Both the position numbers and the translations under genes were made by a program. The notes beneath the pieces are model-generated. The model had not been told where the DNA came from. It saw only the letters and a program-made list of their open reading frames with translations, and did no database searches. Below are positions 14,938-21,903 of a stretch of 28,192 bases of DNA, in pieces (position 1 is the first letter of the stretch; the number at the start of each line of letters is the position of its first letter). This stretch comes from a virus, in IMG/VR virus record IMGVR_UViG_3300043427_001856, positions 1 through 28,192 of that record; one strand, 5' to 3'.

Positions 14938-15686
14938 CACTTCACCTCCGCCACTTCAACGCTGACCGTGTAGCGGGTGCTTTTGACGCCGCCGCTGATG
15001 ATCACCTCAGCGCTGGCACTGGGTGCGCTGATCGGGAAGTAGCTGCCGGTGCTGGGGGTGCTGGCGACGGCGGTTTCGTACCAGCTGCGCACGGCAGTCC
15101 AGCCGCTGCTATCGGTGGTGCCCTCAATGCGGCGCACGCGAGTGGCGGTCAAGGCGCCGGAGATGTAGTGCGTGCCGCTGGCAGTCAGCTGCAGCTGGGG
15201 TGTGTCCTGATAGGTCTCCATCGGAGAGAGCAGCGTGAGCGTGGCGCTGCCGAGGGTCACGGTGCCCAGGCTTGGGATGGTGGCCTCACTGCGCTGGCGG
15301 TTCTTCTCCTCTTGGCGCAGCAGCACAGCTAACGCTTGCGCGGCATCCACCAGCTCGCAGGTGGCCTGGATATAGGGACCGGCTTGATCGCCTGTCGGTG
15401 CAGCGGTGAACCAACAGCCGATCCCGCTCCAGCTGATCCCGTTGGCACTGGCGGTCAGGCTGACGGTGGTGCCGACCGTGCCGCTGCTGAGCGTGTCGGC
15501 ATCGGTGATGCGAGTGTCGCGCCAGGTGTTGTAAACGCTGAGGAGAGATTGCCACTCACTAGCGGTGAGCAGGCCGCTGACGGTCCACTTACGGGCAGTG
15601 AGGCCAGCGCTGGTGTCGGTTTCGTCGTAGCCGAATGGCTGGGCGATCAGCTTGCTGGTGCTGAAGGCGCCGATTGAGATGCTCAT
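14937..15686 (-). CDS. Distal tail-like protein, 249 aa
   Basis: It begins MSISIGAFSTSKLIAQPFGY and is largely beta, with many Thr/Ser strands and a Trp-rich core (ISWSGIGCWFTAAPTGD). Directly after the tape measure (ATGA overlap) and before the tail-tip protein, this is the expected place for a Dit-like hub that closes the tube and carries the tip. I see no specific Dit signature, so the role is from gene order. The short helical EEKNRQRSE segment may link two beta domains. Confidence 0.65.
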   Translation of the reverse strand: MSISIGAFSTSKLIAQPFGYDETDTSAGLTARKWTVSGLLTASEWQSLLSVYNTWRDTRITDADTLSSGTVGTTVSLTASANGISWSGIGCWFTAAPTGDQAGPYIQATCELVDAAQALAVLLRQEEKNRQRSEATIPSLGTVTLGSATLTLLSPMETYQDTPQLQLTASGTHYISGALTATRVRRIEGTTDSSGWTAVRSWYETAVASTPSTGSYFPISAPSASAEVIISGGVKSTRYTVSVEVAEVK

Positions 15687-17719
15687 TGGTAAACCCCCTC
15701 GCGGACGACATCACCGGAGGCGTTGCCGCCGGGCACATTGACAAGAACTGTCCAATCCTTCTTGATCAACTCCTGCTGAGCTTTTGTGTTTTCAACGATT
15801 GCGGTATTGAGATCGTTTTCGGCTTTCGTAAAGCTTTCCGCAAAGCCAGCAACTTGCAGCAGGCGCTCAGGTGTGCTGATGTCGATGTTTTGGCGAATGA
15901 CACCTCGTGCAATCAGTGGATCTACAGCAGCTCTCGCTTGCGCAAGTTGCTGACGCTGCAAAGCGGGACTCAAGAACTCAAATCCGCCACGTAACACGGT
16001 TTGCACATTGTCTTGTGCAGAGCGGAGCGAATCAGCAGCAGCCTTGGCATTACGAGCCAGACTTGCACCAGCCTCTGCATAAGCCAAGCGCACATTAGCG
16101 TTAGCCTTTTCTTGCTCAATAATCAGCTTGTCAACGCTCTCTGCTGTGCGAGTGTTGTTGCGGCCATCACCTACAGGCTTCGCCAACTCACGCTGCAAGC
16201 GGAGCTGTGCAATGCGCTCTTGACGCAACTTCTCTTCGATCCCTAGGCGAACTTGTAGACGCACAAGAGCTGTGCCCTCAAGTGTTGCCAAATCACGAGC
16301 TGCTGCGATATTGGCCTCGATGCCTTTGATTTCAAGGTTGGCCTCGTCACGCCTTAGCTTGGCATTGAGGGCTTTCTGCTCTTCTTCAGATTGCTTTTTG
16401 CTCAAAGCAAGGAGCTTGGCGGCTTCGGCTTCTTGAGCCTTTAATTCTGAGGTTGCATCAACATTCTTGGCACGAAATGCCTCGGCCAGCTCTGGCAGAC
16501 GGGCCAACGTCCGCTCTAAGCCACGTCCATCTGGAAGAAAACCAGTTGACGTGAGCTTCAAGCCTTCAAGCTTGGCTGCATCAAAGAACAGCGCCCGAGC
16601 CTGTTTCGCAGTCAGGTTGTAATCAGTAGCCAGTTGACGTACTGATGCGGCTGCCTCAATGCCAGCGTCTGGCACCAAACCGAGATTGCCAAACAGGCCA
16701 CCCAAGCCAAGTTTGTTGGCATCAATGCCAATTTTGAGACCATCAAGGGCACCGGTTAGGTTTTTAACTTGCTCAATGATCGTTGGCAGCAGGCTTGTGC
16801 CAAACGCGGTTTGAAGTTCATTCCACGCATTGGCCAGCTTCTGGAAGTTCTGCGCTGCTGTTTCCGTGCCGCCTGCACCCGCAGTCAACTCATTAAGACC
16901 TTTCGTCAATGCAGGGAAGAACTGGGATGCCGTCAGCTGACCAGTTTCCACAAGCTTGATCAGCTCTTGCTGAGTAATCCCCAAGCCGCGAGCAGTGGCG
17001 CCAAAGGCGATGGGCAGCCTTTCACCAAGTTGACCGCGCAGTTCTTCCATCTGCACAGTGCCCTTGGCGGCCACTTGCTGCAATGCCAGCAATGAGCCAT
17101 TGATCTCGTCGTTACTCAAGCCAAGAGCCTGTGCAGCCTTTGAAACGGCAGCAAAAAGTTGTTCCTGCTCTTGCAGTGGCACGTTTGCCGCCGTAGCAGC
17201 AGCGGTAAAGCTACCGAAGCTGCTAGCGAGCGTCTTGAAGCTCAAGCCAAGCTGATCTGATAAGCCTCTGGCAAATGAGAGGGCACGGCCAGCACCCTGC
17301 TCCCCCAAGGTGTTGCTGAGCTTGCGCGTAATGGAATCCAGCTCAACTGCAGCGTTAATTGAGCCCCGCAAAAAGCCAGTCAGTGCAGCACCGGCACCTA
17401 GACCAGCCAATGCAGTTCCAAGCCCACTGAGATTGGACCCAGCAGAGGTTGCACTTTTGCCTAGGTCTTCAATGCCAGCAGCTTGACGCTGGGCAAGAGA
17501 GAGAAAACGGCCAGAAGCTTCACGAGCGCGTCCTTGGGCGTCGATGTAATACTGCAGGCCATTGGCTGCTGTACTGACTGCCTTGCCTGACCGATTCAGT
17601 CCTTTTTCAATGTTCTGACCAGTTGTACTGGCTTGACGTTCTGCGGCCTGCAGGCCTGCCTTGAGCTGGGCGTCATCAACGCTAACCGTCAATACAGCAG
17701 CGCCCAGACTCTCGGCCAC
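15683..17719 (-). CDS. Tail tape measure protein
   Basis: The 678-aa protein has a tape-measure N-terminal domain at about residues 125-280: LDSITRKLSNTLGEQGAGRA, QALGLSNDEINGSLLALQQV, KGTVQMEELRGQLGERLPIA. Before it is an Ala/Gly-rich hydrophobic segment (about residues 98-115). The second half is helical and charged, with long coiled-coil stretches (QEAEAAKLLALSKKQSEEEQ). It sets tail length and may help DNA pass the membrane. At about 1.5 angstrom per residue the tail would be near 100 nm. The start is GTG at 17719. It faces the plus-strand neck pair across a 53-base divergent gap and overlaps the next gene by ATGA. Confidence 0.93.
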   Translation of the reverse strand: MAESLGAAVLTVSVDDAQLKAGLQAAERQASTTGQNIEKGLNRSGKAVSTAANGLQYYIDAQGRAREASGRFLSLAQRQAAGIEDLGKSATSAGSNLSGLGTALAGLGAGAALTGFLRGSINAAVELDSITRKLSNTLGEQGAGRALSFARGLSDQLGLSFKTLASSFGSFTAAATAANVPLQEQEQLFAAVSKAAQALGLSNDEINGSLLALQQVAAKGTVQMEELRGQLGERLPIAFGATARGLGITQQELIKLVETGQLTASQFFPALTKGLNELTAGAGGTETAAQNFQKLANAWNELQTAFGTSLLPTIIEQVKNLTGALDGLKIGIDANKLGLGGLFGNLGLVPDAGIEAAASVRQLATDYNLTAKQARALFFDAAKLEGLKLTSTGFLPDGRGLERTLARLPELAEAFRAKNVDATSELKAQEAEAAKLLALSKKQSEEEQKALNAKLRRDEANLEIKGIEANIAAARDLATLEGTALVRLQVRLGIEEKLRQERIAQLRLQRELAKPVGDGRNNTRTAESVDKLIIEQEKANANVRLAYAEAGASLARNAKAAADSLRSAQDNVQTVLRGGFEFLSPALQRQQLAQARAAVDPLIARGVIRQNIDISTPERLLQVAGFAESFTKAENDLNTAIVENTKAQQELIKKDWTVLVNVPGGNASGDVVREGVYQ

Positions 17720-17739
17720 AACTCAGCTTCTTGTTGCTT

Positions 17740-17749
17740 TTAGGTTGCC
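17740..17749 (-). repeat. Junction motif copy, GGCAACCTAA (tape-measure side)
   Basis: Reads toward the tape measure gene on the minus strand. Ten bases away the plus-strand copy at 17760-17769 faces the opposite way, so the two form an imperfect dyad in the divergent gap. Confidence 0.6.
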
Positions 17750-17759
17750 TCTCAAACGC

Positions 17760-17769
17760 GGGAACCTAG
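17760..17769 (+). repeat. Junction motif copy on the plus strand, GGGAACCTAG
   Basis: The only single copy on the plus strand, and it precedes the only plus-strand genes, ending three bases before their ATG. This shows the motif tracks the direction of the downstream gene. Confidence 0.65.
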
Positions 17770-17772
17770 GCC

Positions 17773-18168
17773 ATGACAAGTGCTCTCGCTGCGCTCGCCA
17801 ACGCCACGGCGACCTTCACTGTGCCCACCGTTGGCACCATGACTGATCCCGTTACCGGGAACATTGCACCGGCTACAGAAGCCGTCACCGTCAGCTTGTA
17901 CCTGCGACAGGCCGGCACCAACAGCTCAGGCTTCCCTGGTGTGGACACCGAAGTAGAGACCTATGAGGGCTATGCCGTCAGCCCCCAAGCCCTCGATGCC
18001 CGCATCAAGGCAGGCATCACCGGAACGCTGAACTTTGCTGGTCAAGGTGCCATTGAATGTGAGGTAATCAACGGCCGCTTTCCCTACGGCAGCACCGGCC
18101 TGATCGGCAGCACGCTGCAGCAGGTGCTGGGTGACAAGATCCGCTTGGCCCGCTACGTGCAGGGCTAA
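17773..18168 (+). CDS. Head completion/stopper-like neck protein
   Basis: The 131-aa protein begins MTSALAALANATATFTVPTV and continues with an unstructured Thr/Pro/Gly segment and a beta domain (VTVSLYLRQAGT, VETYEGYAV, FPYGSTGLIGS). The size, the beta content and the pairing with a tail-completion-like gene fit a head-closure (stopper) protein, which seals DNA in the capsid and meets the tail. It lies on the plus strand, opposite to every other gene in the window. Its stop overlaps the next gene's start (TAATG). Role assigned by context and style. Confidence 0.6.
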   Translation: MTSALAALANATATFTVPTVGTMTDPVTGNIAPATEAVTVSLYLRQAGTNSSGFPGVDTEVETYEGYAVSPQALDARIKAGITGTLNFAGQGAIECEVINGRFPYGSTGLIGSTLQQVLGDKIRLARYVQG

Positions 18169-18614
18169 TGGCAGTTCAAGTTAAGGCGACGTTCAACCTG
18201 ACCGGTTGGAATGCCAATCAACTGAAGCTGCGGGTGCCGCAGATCCTCGGCACCTACCAGACAGTGCTGGACAAGCAGCTCAAAGCTGAGATCCAATCAC
18301 CGCAGTTCAGCTGGCCTCGGGAAACCAAACGCCGCAATAGCGCCACTGTCAGCAGCCCCCGCGACATCGTGGACCTTGGCGGCTTCCTGCGCTCCCAGCG
18401 CCGCAACTTTGATGGTCGCACCACGATCACCTTTACGTGGGATGCCAAGAGCAAAGGCGGGTTTGCCTATGCCCCGCTGATCCTCACCGGCTACACCACA
18501 AGCAAAGGCACGCTGGTGCCAGGGCGCAACTGGATCAAGCCGGCGCTAGAGAATGCCCCGCTCGATACCTACTTCGCGGATCAGTGGCGCAAGCTGAGCG
18601 GCATGAGCCTCTAA
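18168..18614 (+). CDS. Tail completion/neck protein (HK97 gp10-like)
   Basis: The 148-aa protein starts MAVQVKATFNLTGWNANQLK. Its middle has RETKRRNSATVSSPRDIVDL followed by GGFLRSQRRN, and its end reads VPGRNWIKPALENAPLDTYF. The GRNWI..A closing motif and the size fit the HK97 gp10 type neck/tail completion family, which joins the tail to the portal complex. It is co-transcribed with the stopper-like gene on the plus strand and ends right at the terminator that stops minus-strand reading. Confidence 0.7.
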   Translation: MAVQVKATFNLTGWNANQLKLRVPQILGTYQTVLDKQLKAEIQSPQFSWPRETKRRNSATVSSPRDIVDLGGFLRSQRRNFDGRTTITFTWDAKSKGGFAYAPLILTGYTTSKGTLVPGRNWIKPALENAPLDTYFADQWRKLSGMSL

Positions 18615-18615
18615 C

Positions 18616-18642
18616 AAAAAGCGGTGAGCCGTAGCCCACCGC
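18616..18642 (-). terminator. Intrinsic terminator ending the head/tail-tube operon
   Basis: On the minus strand the stem GCGGTGGGC / GCTCACCGC (one mismatch, loop TACG) is followed by TTTTTG. It lies 33 bases past the tail tube gene and two bases past the converging plus-strand gene. The plus-strand direction has no T run after the stem, so it favours minus-strand termination. Confidence 0.8.
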
Positions 18643-18674
18643 CTGTGATCCCTTTGCTCGCTCTCTAGTTAGCC

Positions 18675-19154
18675 TCAGGTGTTCGTCTCAGCCACCCAAG
18701 ACGGGGCGCCATAACCGGTCAAGGTGAACGAAACACTGGCCACGTTGCCAGCCTGGATGTCTTCGGAGAAGTCGGTCACGAAGGCCACGCCGCTGTTGTA
18801 CTCAGGGCTGCCGGTGGAACTCATCTCAGGCGATTCACGGAACCACTCCACAGTCACGCCAGTGGCCGCATCCAAAGCTGCTTGACGCAAGATCTTGTAG
18901 CCCGCGTCATTGAGATTGAGGTTCATGGTGCAGGGGATGGTGTAACTCTGCCCTGTCACCAAGCTTGCGCTGTAGCCCTGAGTGGAGCCGTAGTCCAGCA
19001 CGTCAGTGGTGGAGCTACTGCCCTGGATTCCTGCGTTGGTCAGACTGAGGATCTCAGTCATGCCCGTAGAAGCGGTTGGATTTGTGGAGGCCGTGGTGCC
19101 AGCCTTCACATAGAAGCGATACCCAAGGGCCGCGAAGAAGGCACCGGTGGCCAT
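18675..19154 (-). CDS. Major tail (tube) protein
   Basis: The 159-aa protein begins MATGAFFAALGYRFYVKAGT and ends with FSEDIQAGNVASVSFTLTGY, a strand pair typical of phage tail tube proteins, which stack as hexamers around the tape measure. The middle carries AGIQGSSSTTDVLDYGSTQG and a helix NDAGYKILRQAALDAATG. It follows the connector genes and precedes the tape measure in gene order, interrupted only by the inverted neck pair. It is the last gene before the terminator at 18616-18642. Confidence 0.85.
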   Translation of the reverse strand: MATGAFFAALGYRFYVKAGTTASTNPTASTGMTEILSLTNAGIQGSSSTTDVLDYGSTQGYSASLVTGQSYTIPCTMNLNLNDAGYKILRQAALDAATGVTVEWFRESPEMSSTGSPEYNSGVAFVTDFSEDIQAGNVASVSFTLTGYGAPSWVAETNT

Positions 19155-19177
19155 GATCGTTCCTGTGGCTTGTAGCC

Positions 19178-19187
19178 CTAACTTGCC
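19178..19187 (-). repeat. Junction motif copy, GGCAAGTTAG
   Basis: The TAG is also the stop codon of the sigma-like gene. The motif is followed by GGCT-ACA-AGCC, a small hairpin, before the tail tube start. Confidence 0.6.
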
Positions 19188-19756
19188 GCTAAACGATCTT
19201 CTTCAGCTTCCAGCACCTCCCACGGTGTGGGTCGAGGGCAAACGTGCAGATCAAAGCCTTTCACGTCATGAGCGACGCCTGCGGTGGCCAGCAGCGCATC
19301 CTTCAGCTCGGTCTTCGTGCAGCTCAGCTCCTTGCACACTGCTAGCGAGGTCCAGCCGAGTGCCATCAGCTTCCTAGCGCTATTGCCCAAGAGACGCGCT
19401 TTATGCGTGGCCTTGATTGTCCAGTTGCTGCCGCGCAGGAAGTGCAGGCACTCGCCTTGGGCAAACGTCCAAAAGATGGTGCTGAGCTTCCCGCGTTCCG
19501 GGTCATGGGCACGGCACGCCTTGAGAAAGGCGATGTCCACGCAGGAGAAGATGTCTTCGGTGGCCATGCAGTGCCGATACTTGCGGCACAGCTTCCCGCC
19601 GAACATGCGGATCAGGCCAATGTTCTCGGCATACATCCGACCAAAGCGCCGCTGCTCTTCTCTGGTGAACGGCTTGGCGAGATGATGCTCAACGCGCTTT
19701 TTCTCCGGTTCAGCCGGAGTGCTGAAGAATGAAAGTTGGCCTTCAGCGATGCGCAT
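19178..19756 (-). CDS. Sigma-factor-like protein
   Basis: The 192-aa protein has a region resembling sigma70 region 2 at residues about 38-109 (YAENIGLIRMF, MATEDIFSCVDIAFLKACRA, HDPERGKLSTIFWTFAQGEC, LHFLRGS). A second helix-turn-helix at about 131-157 (LMALGWTSLAVCKELSCTKT) fits region 4. It would act in the host cytoplasm as an RNA polymerase partner or a DNA-binding regulator. Finding such a gene between the connector and the tail tube is uncommon. It begins with a short Pro/Glu-rich leader. A late-gene switch role is an inference, and a non-sigma HTH role remains possible. Its leader has no junction motif, but its stop overlaps one. Confidence 0.7.
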   Translation of the reverse strand: MRIAEGQLSFFSTPAEPEKKRVEHHLAKPFTREEQRRFGRMYAENIGLIRMFGGKLCRKYRHCMATEDIFSCVDIAFLKACRAHDPERGKLSTIFWTFAQGECLHFLRGSNWTIKATHKARLLGNSARKLMALGWTSLAVCKELSCTKTELKDALLATAGVAHDVKGFDLHVCPRPTPWEVLEAEEDRLAAS

Positions 19757-19765
19757 ACATGCAGT

Positions 19766-20323
19766 CTAACTTCGCAAGACTTGGACAGCCCCAACAGAAG
19801 ATGATGCCTTGCTTAAGCACAGGCAACCGAGCACCTGCTTGAGGTGTGGCACGACGTTCAAAGCGTTCTTGCTTTCGGCTTGCTGCACGCTGTTGAACTC
19901 CACATCAATCACATCAACGCGGGCACGCTTGAGGTTGGCATTGGGGATGCCAGGGATCAGCTCAGTGCTGCCAGCGCCTGCAACGGTCAGCAGAGTGCTG
20001 TCACCCAGCAGAGCCTCAGCCAGATCAAAGGTGGCCTGCTTGATCGGCTGCGGGATCTCACTGGTGGTGAAGCTCCAATCACCGCAGGCTGCATCACTCC
20101 GGGGCCAGGCCAGCGCTTGGGTGGTGGAGGCCTTCTCGCCGATGTAGCGCAGCTCATCGAGGTAGCGGGTTGCCATGATCAGCGCCCGCCCTTTGTTGTC
20201 GGTGCTGGCTGAAGTCCAATTCAGAGTGCCGAGGTAGAGATTGGCGAGATCATCACCAGTGGCCACGCTGATGTAGCTATTGGCCGAAGCCGAGCCGACA
20301 GTGGCAACAACAGTGACGGTCAT
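19766..20323 (-). CDS. Head-tail connector (DnaT-like domain)
   Basis: The 185-aa protein begins MTVTVVATVGSASANSYISV and shows the pattern ALIMATRYLDELRYIGEKAS then ALAWPRSDA and IPQPIKQATFDLAEALL. This is the pattern of putative DnaT-like proteins and adaptor/connector proteins that bind below the portal. The extension after residue 110 is less conserved and ends in a Cys/Ser-rich helix. It lies after the minor head protein and before the sigma-like gene, the standard adaptor slot. Confidence 0.8.
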   Translation of the reverse strand: MTVTVVATVGSASANSYISVATGDDLANLYLGTLNWTSASTDNKGRALIMATRYLDELRYIGEKASTTQALAWPRSDAACGDWSFTTSEIPQPIKQATFDLAEALLGDSTLLTVAGAGSTELIPGIPNANLKRARVDVIDVEFNSVQQAESKNALNVVPHLKQVLGCLCLSKASSSVGAVQVLRS

Positions 20324-20341
20324 AGCAACGCACCCTTAGCA

Positions 20342-20351
20342 CTAACTTGCC
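20342..20351 (-). repeat. Junction motif copy, GGCAAGTTAG
   Basis: The TAG doubles as the stop codon of the MuF-like gene. It sits 18 bases before the connector gene start and is identical to the copy at 19178. Confidence 0.6.
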
Positions 20352-21358
20352 TTTGGAGCAGCCCACTGCTTCACGGCCTTATCGAAGCTGATCTCACCGT
20401 CTACGAGGCGCTGGCCCAGCTTCTTGCCAAAGATCGCTTGAGCGGTCTGAGGATTGTCTTTCACCCACTGCTTCGCGGCCACCTTGAAGTCGAGCGGTTG
20501 CTCTGGGCCATCACCATCGGCGAGGCGACGGGGTGCCACAGGGTTGCCGTTGGGATCACGCATATCCTCGTTGCGCCATTTCCACGGCACAAGGCTGCAG
20601 CGGCACTGCAAATGCGGCGAAACCTTCTGGTAGTCCGGCGGGAAGCGCTTACCGTCCAGCTTCAGGCAGATCGGGCAGACCTGGCTGTCCAGCAGGGCGG
20701 TCCACACCAGGCCCTCGGCATCCAGCCAGTCCGGGTCAGCTTCGTATTGGTAGATCGCCTGTTGTGCTGCGCTGCCCACCTCGTTGACGGCAGTGCGCAC
20801 GATGGCTTGGACGTTGTTCTCAGTGACGCGCACAACGGCGTTCTGATAGGTGGCAAACGTCTCACCGCCGATGTCCGATAGGCCGAGGCGGATGAAGCGC
20901 TCCACGCGATCCGCGACGGTGGCTGGCAGAGCTTGGGTGAGCTGCGTGCTGAGGGTTTTGCCGCCCACGACGGCATCGTTCACGAGGCGCTGCACCTGCA
21001 CCTGGCTGAGCTGACCGGCACCTTCTGCCGTGAGGTTCCCACCGGCCATGGAGACCAGCCGCCGCGCATAGTCCAGCTGCTGCTCTACAAACGGGGCCAA
21101 GGCATCCTGCAAGGCCGCCAGCTGCGGCACGCCGAAAGAGTCCTGCACGCTTTTGGCCACCGCAGTGGTGATCGCTGCAATGGTGCGCTCACGGTTGACG
21201 CCAACCGCCAGCACACCAGAGCTACCCACGACTCTCTCCACGGCAGCCAAGGTGCTGCGCAGGTCGCGCAACGCCTGACGGATCAGGCGATCTTCCAGCT
21301 TGCGCTGCCGCAACGCATTGCGGAGGAACACCTCGATCTGCTGGGAGAGATCAGCCAC
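20342..21358 (-). CDS. MuF/SPP1 gp7-like minor head protein
   Basis: The 338-aa protein has a helical N-terminal half and a C-terminal domain typical of phage head morphogenesis proteins. Residues 220-256 show LLDSQVCPICLKLDGK followed by PHLQCRCSLVP, with Cys228, Cys231, His249, Cys252 and Cys254, likely to be structural metal ligands. The family is packaged in the head or at the portal and helps assembly and DNA ejection. The start is GTG at 21358, overlapping the end of the basic microprotein gene by eight bases. No toxin-like C-terminal fusion, as in some MuF proteins, is seen. The last ~75 residues are helical and basic. Confidence 0.9.
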   Translation of the reverse strand: MADLSQQIEVFLRNALRQRKLEDRLIRQALRDLRSTLAAVERVVGSSGVLAVGVNRERTIAAITTAVAKSVQDSFGVPQLAALQDALAPFVEQQLDYARRLVSMAGGNLTAEGAGQLSQVQVQRLVNDAVVGGKTLSTQLTQALPATVADRVERFIRLGLSDIGGETFATYQNAVVRVTENNVQAIVRTAVNEVGSAAQQAIYQYEADPDWLDAEGLVWTALLDSQVCPICLKLDGKRFPPDYQKVSPHLQCRCSLVPWKWRNEDMRDPNGNPVAPRRLADGDGPEQPLDFKVAAKQWVKDNPQTAQAIFGKKLGQRLVDGEISFDKAVKQWAAPKAS

Positions 21359-21485
21359 GGCCTTGGCCCCTTAGCTTCTTGCGTCCATGGTTAGGGCGAC
21401 TGCGTTTGCCCTGCCCTTGGCGCGTGCGCTTGGGCGGAGACTGAAAAAGGCGAGCACTACTGCCCGCCTTTGCTTTGGTCGCCAT
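21351..21485 (-). CDS. 44-aa very basic microprotein
   Basis: A short frame runs from ATG 21483-21485, overlapping the upstream stop as ATGA, to TGA 21351-21353, overlapping the MuF start. The protein begins MATKAKAGSSARLFQSPPKR and ends in a Lys/Arg/Gly/Gln-rich tail with GQGKRSRP and RGQGRG. The net charge is strongly positive with no acidic residues, like a nucleic-acid-binding peptide. Similar short basic proteins occur in marine phage head clusters. It could bind DNA during packaging or assist the capsid. Both overlaps, and its sense codons throughout, support it being real. Confidence 0.65.
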   Translation of the reverse strand: MATKAKAGSSARLFQSPPKRTRQGQGKRSRPNHGRKKLRGQGRG

Positions 21486-21742
21486 CAGAGCTTGTAGGCC
21501 ACGACCTTGCCGCTGGTGAGCGTCACTGAAGTGAACAGCCCATCAATGGCACCACCGGCCGGAATCGACACAGCGGAGAAGGTGTTGCCGGAAGCGTTCT
21601 GCACCGTGGCCGTGTTGATCACGGTGGCTTCGAGGGCATAGAGGCGGAAGAACCGCCCGGTGTGAGCGCTGGTGTCAGTGATCAGCTCAAAGCCAACCTG
21701 ACCAGCACCACCAACCTGTTCAGTGGAAGGGAAGACGGCCAT
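21485..21742 (-). CDS. Small head protein, possible decoration protein
   Basis: The 85-aa protein begins MAVFPSTEQVGGAGQVGFEL and is beta-rich with ITDTSAHTGRFFRLYALEAT and FSAVSIPAGGAIDGLFTSVT. It is placed between a disordered linker protein and the basic microprotein, directly after the capsid gene. Many phages have a small capsid-decorating protein here. The start overlaps the upstream stop by one base (TGATG). The role is inferred from position and size. Confidence 0.6.
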   Translation of the reverse strand: MAVFPSTEQVGGAGQVGFELITDTSAHTGRFFRLYALEATVINTATVQNASGNTFSAVSIPAGGAIDGLFTSVTLTSGKVVAYKL

Positions 21743-21894
21743 CAGGATTCCTCCTCAGCCTTCTTGCGACCACGCTTGGGTGTTTCGGCTTGAGGCACCG
21801 GGGCCTCACAGACTGCTGGCTCGGAAGGAACAGAGGCTGCCGGAGCAGCCTCCTCTTCTTCACGACGGGCCAGGTTGAAACCTGTTAATCCCAT
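21742..21894 (-). CDS. 50-aa charged linker-like protein after the capsid gene
   Basis: A short frame runs from ATG 21892-21894 to TGA 21742-21744. It starts MGLTGFNLARREEEEAAPAA, followed by a Pro/Ala/Glu-rich stretch and a KRGRKKAEEES end. It looks disordered. It begins after a GAGGTT sequence that could be a weak ribosome binding site, nine bases after the capsid stop, and is coupled to the next gene by TGATG. Proteins of this kind occur next to capsid genes in other phages; the function is unknown. Confidence 0.6.
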   Translation of the reverse strand: MGLTGFNLARREEEEAAPAASVPSEPAVCEAPVPQAETPKRGRKKAEEES

Positions 21895-21903
21895 CGTTCA
21901 ACC

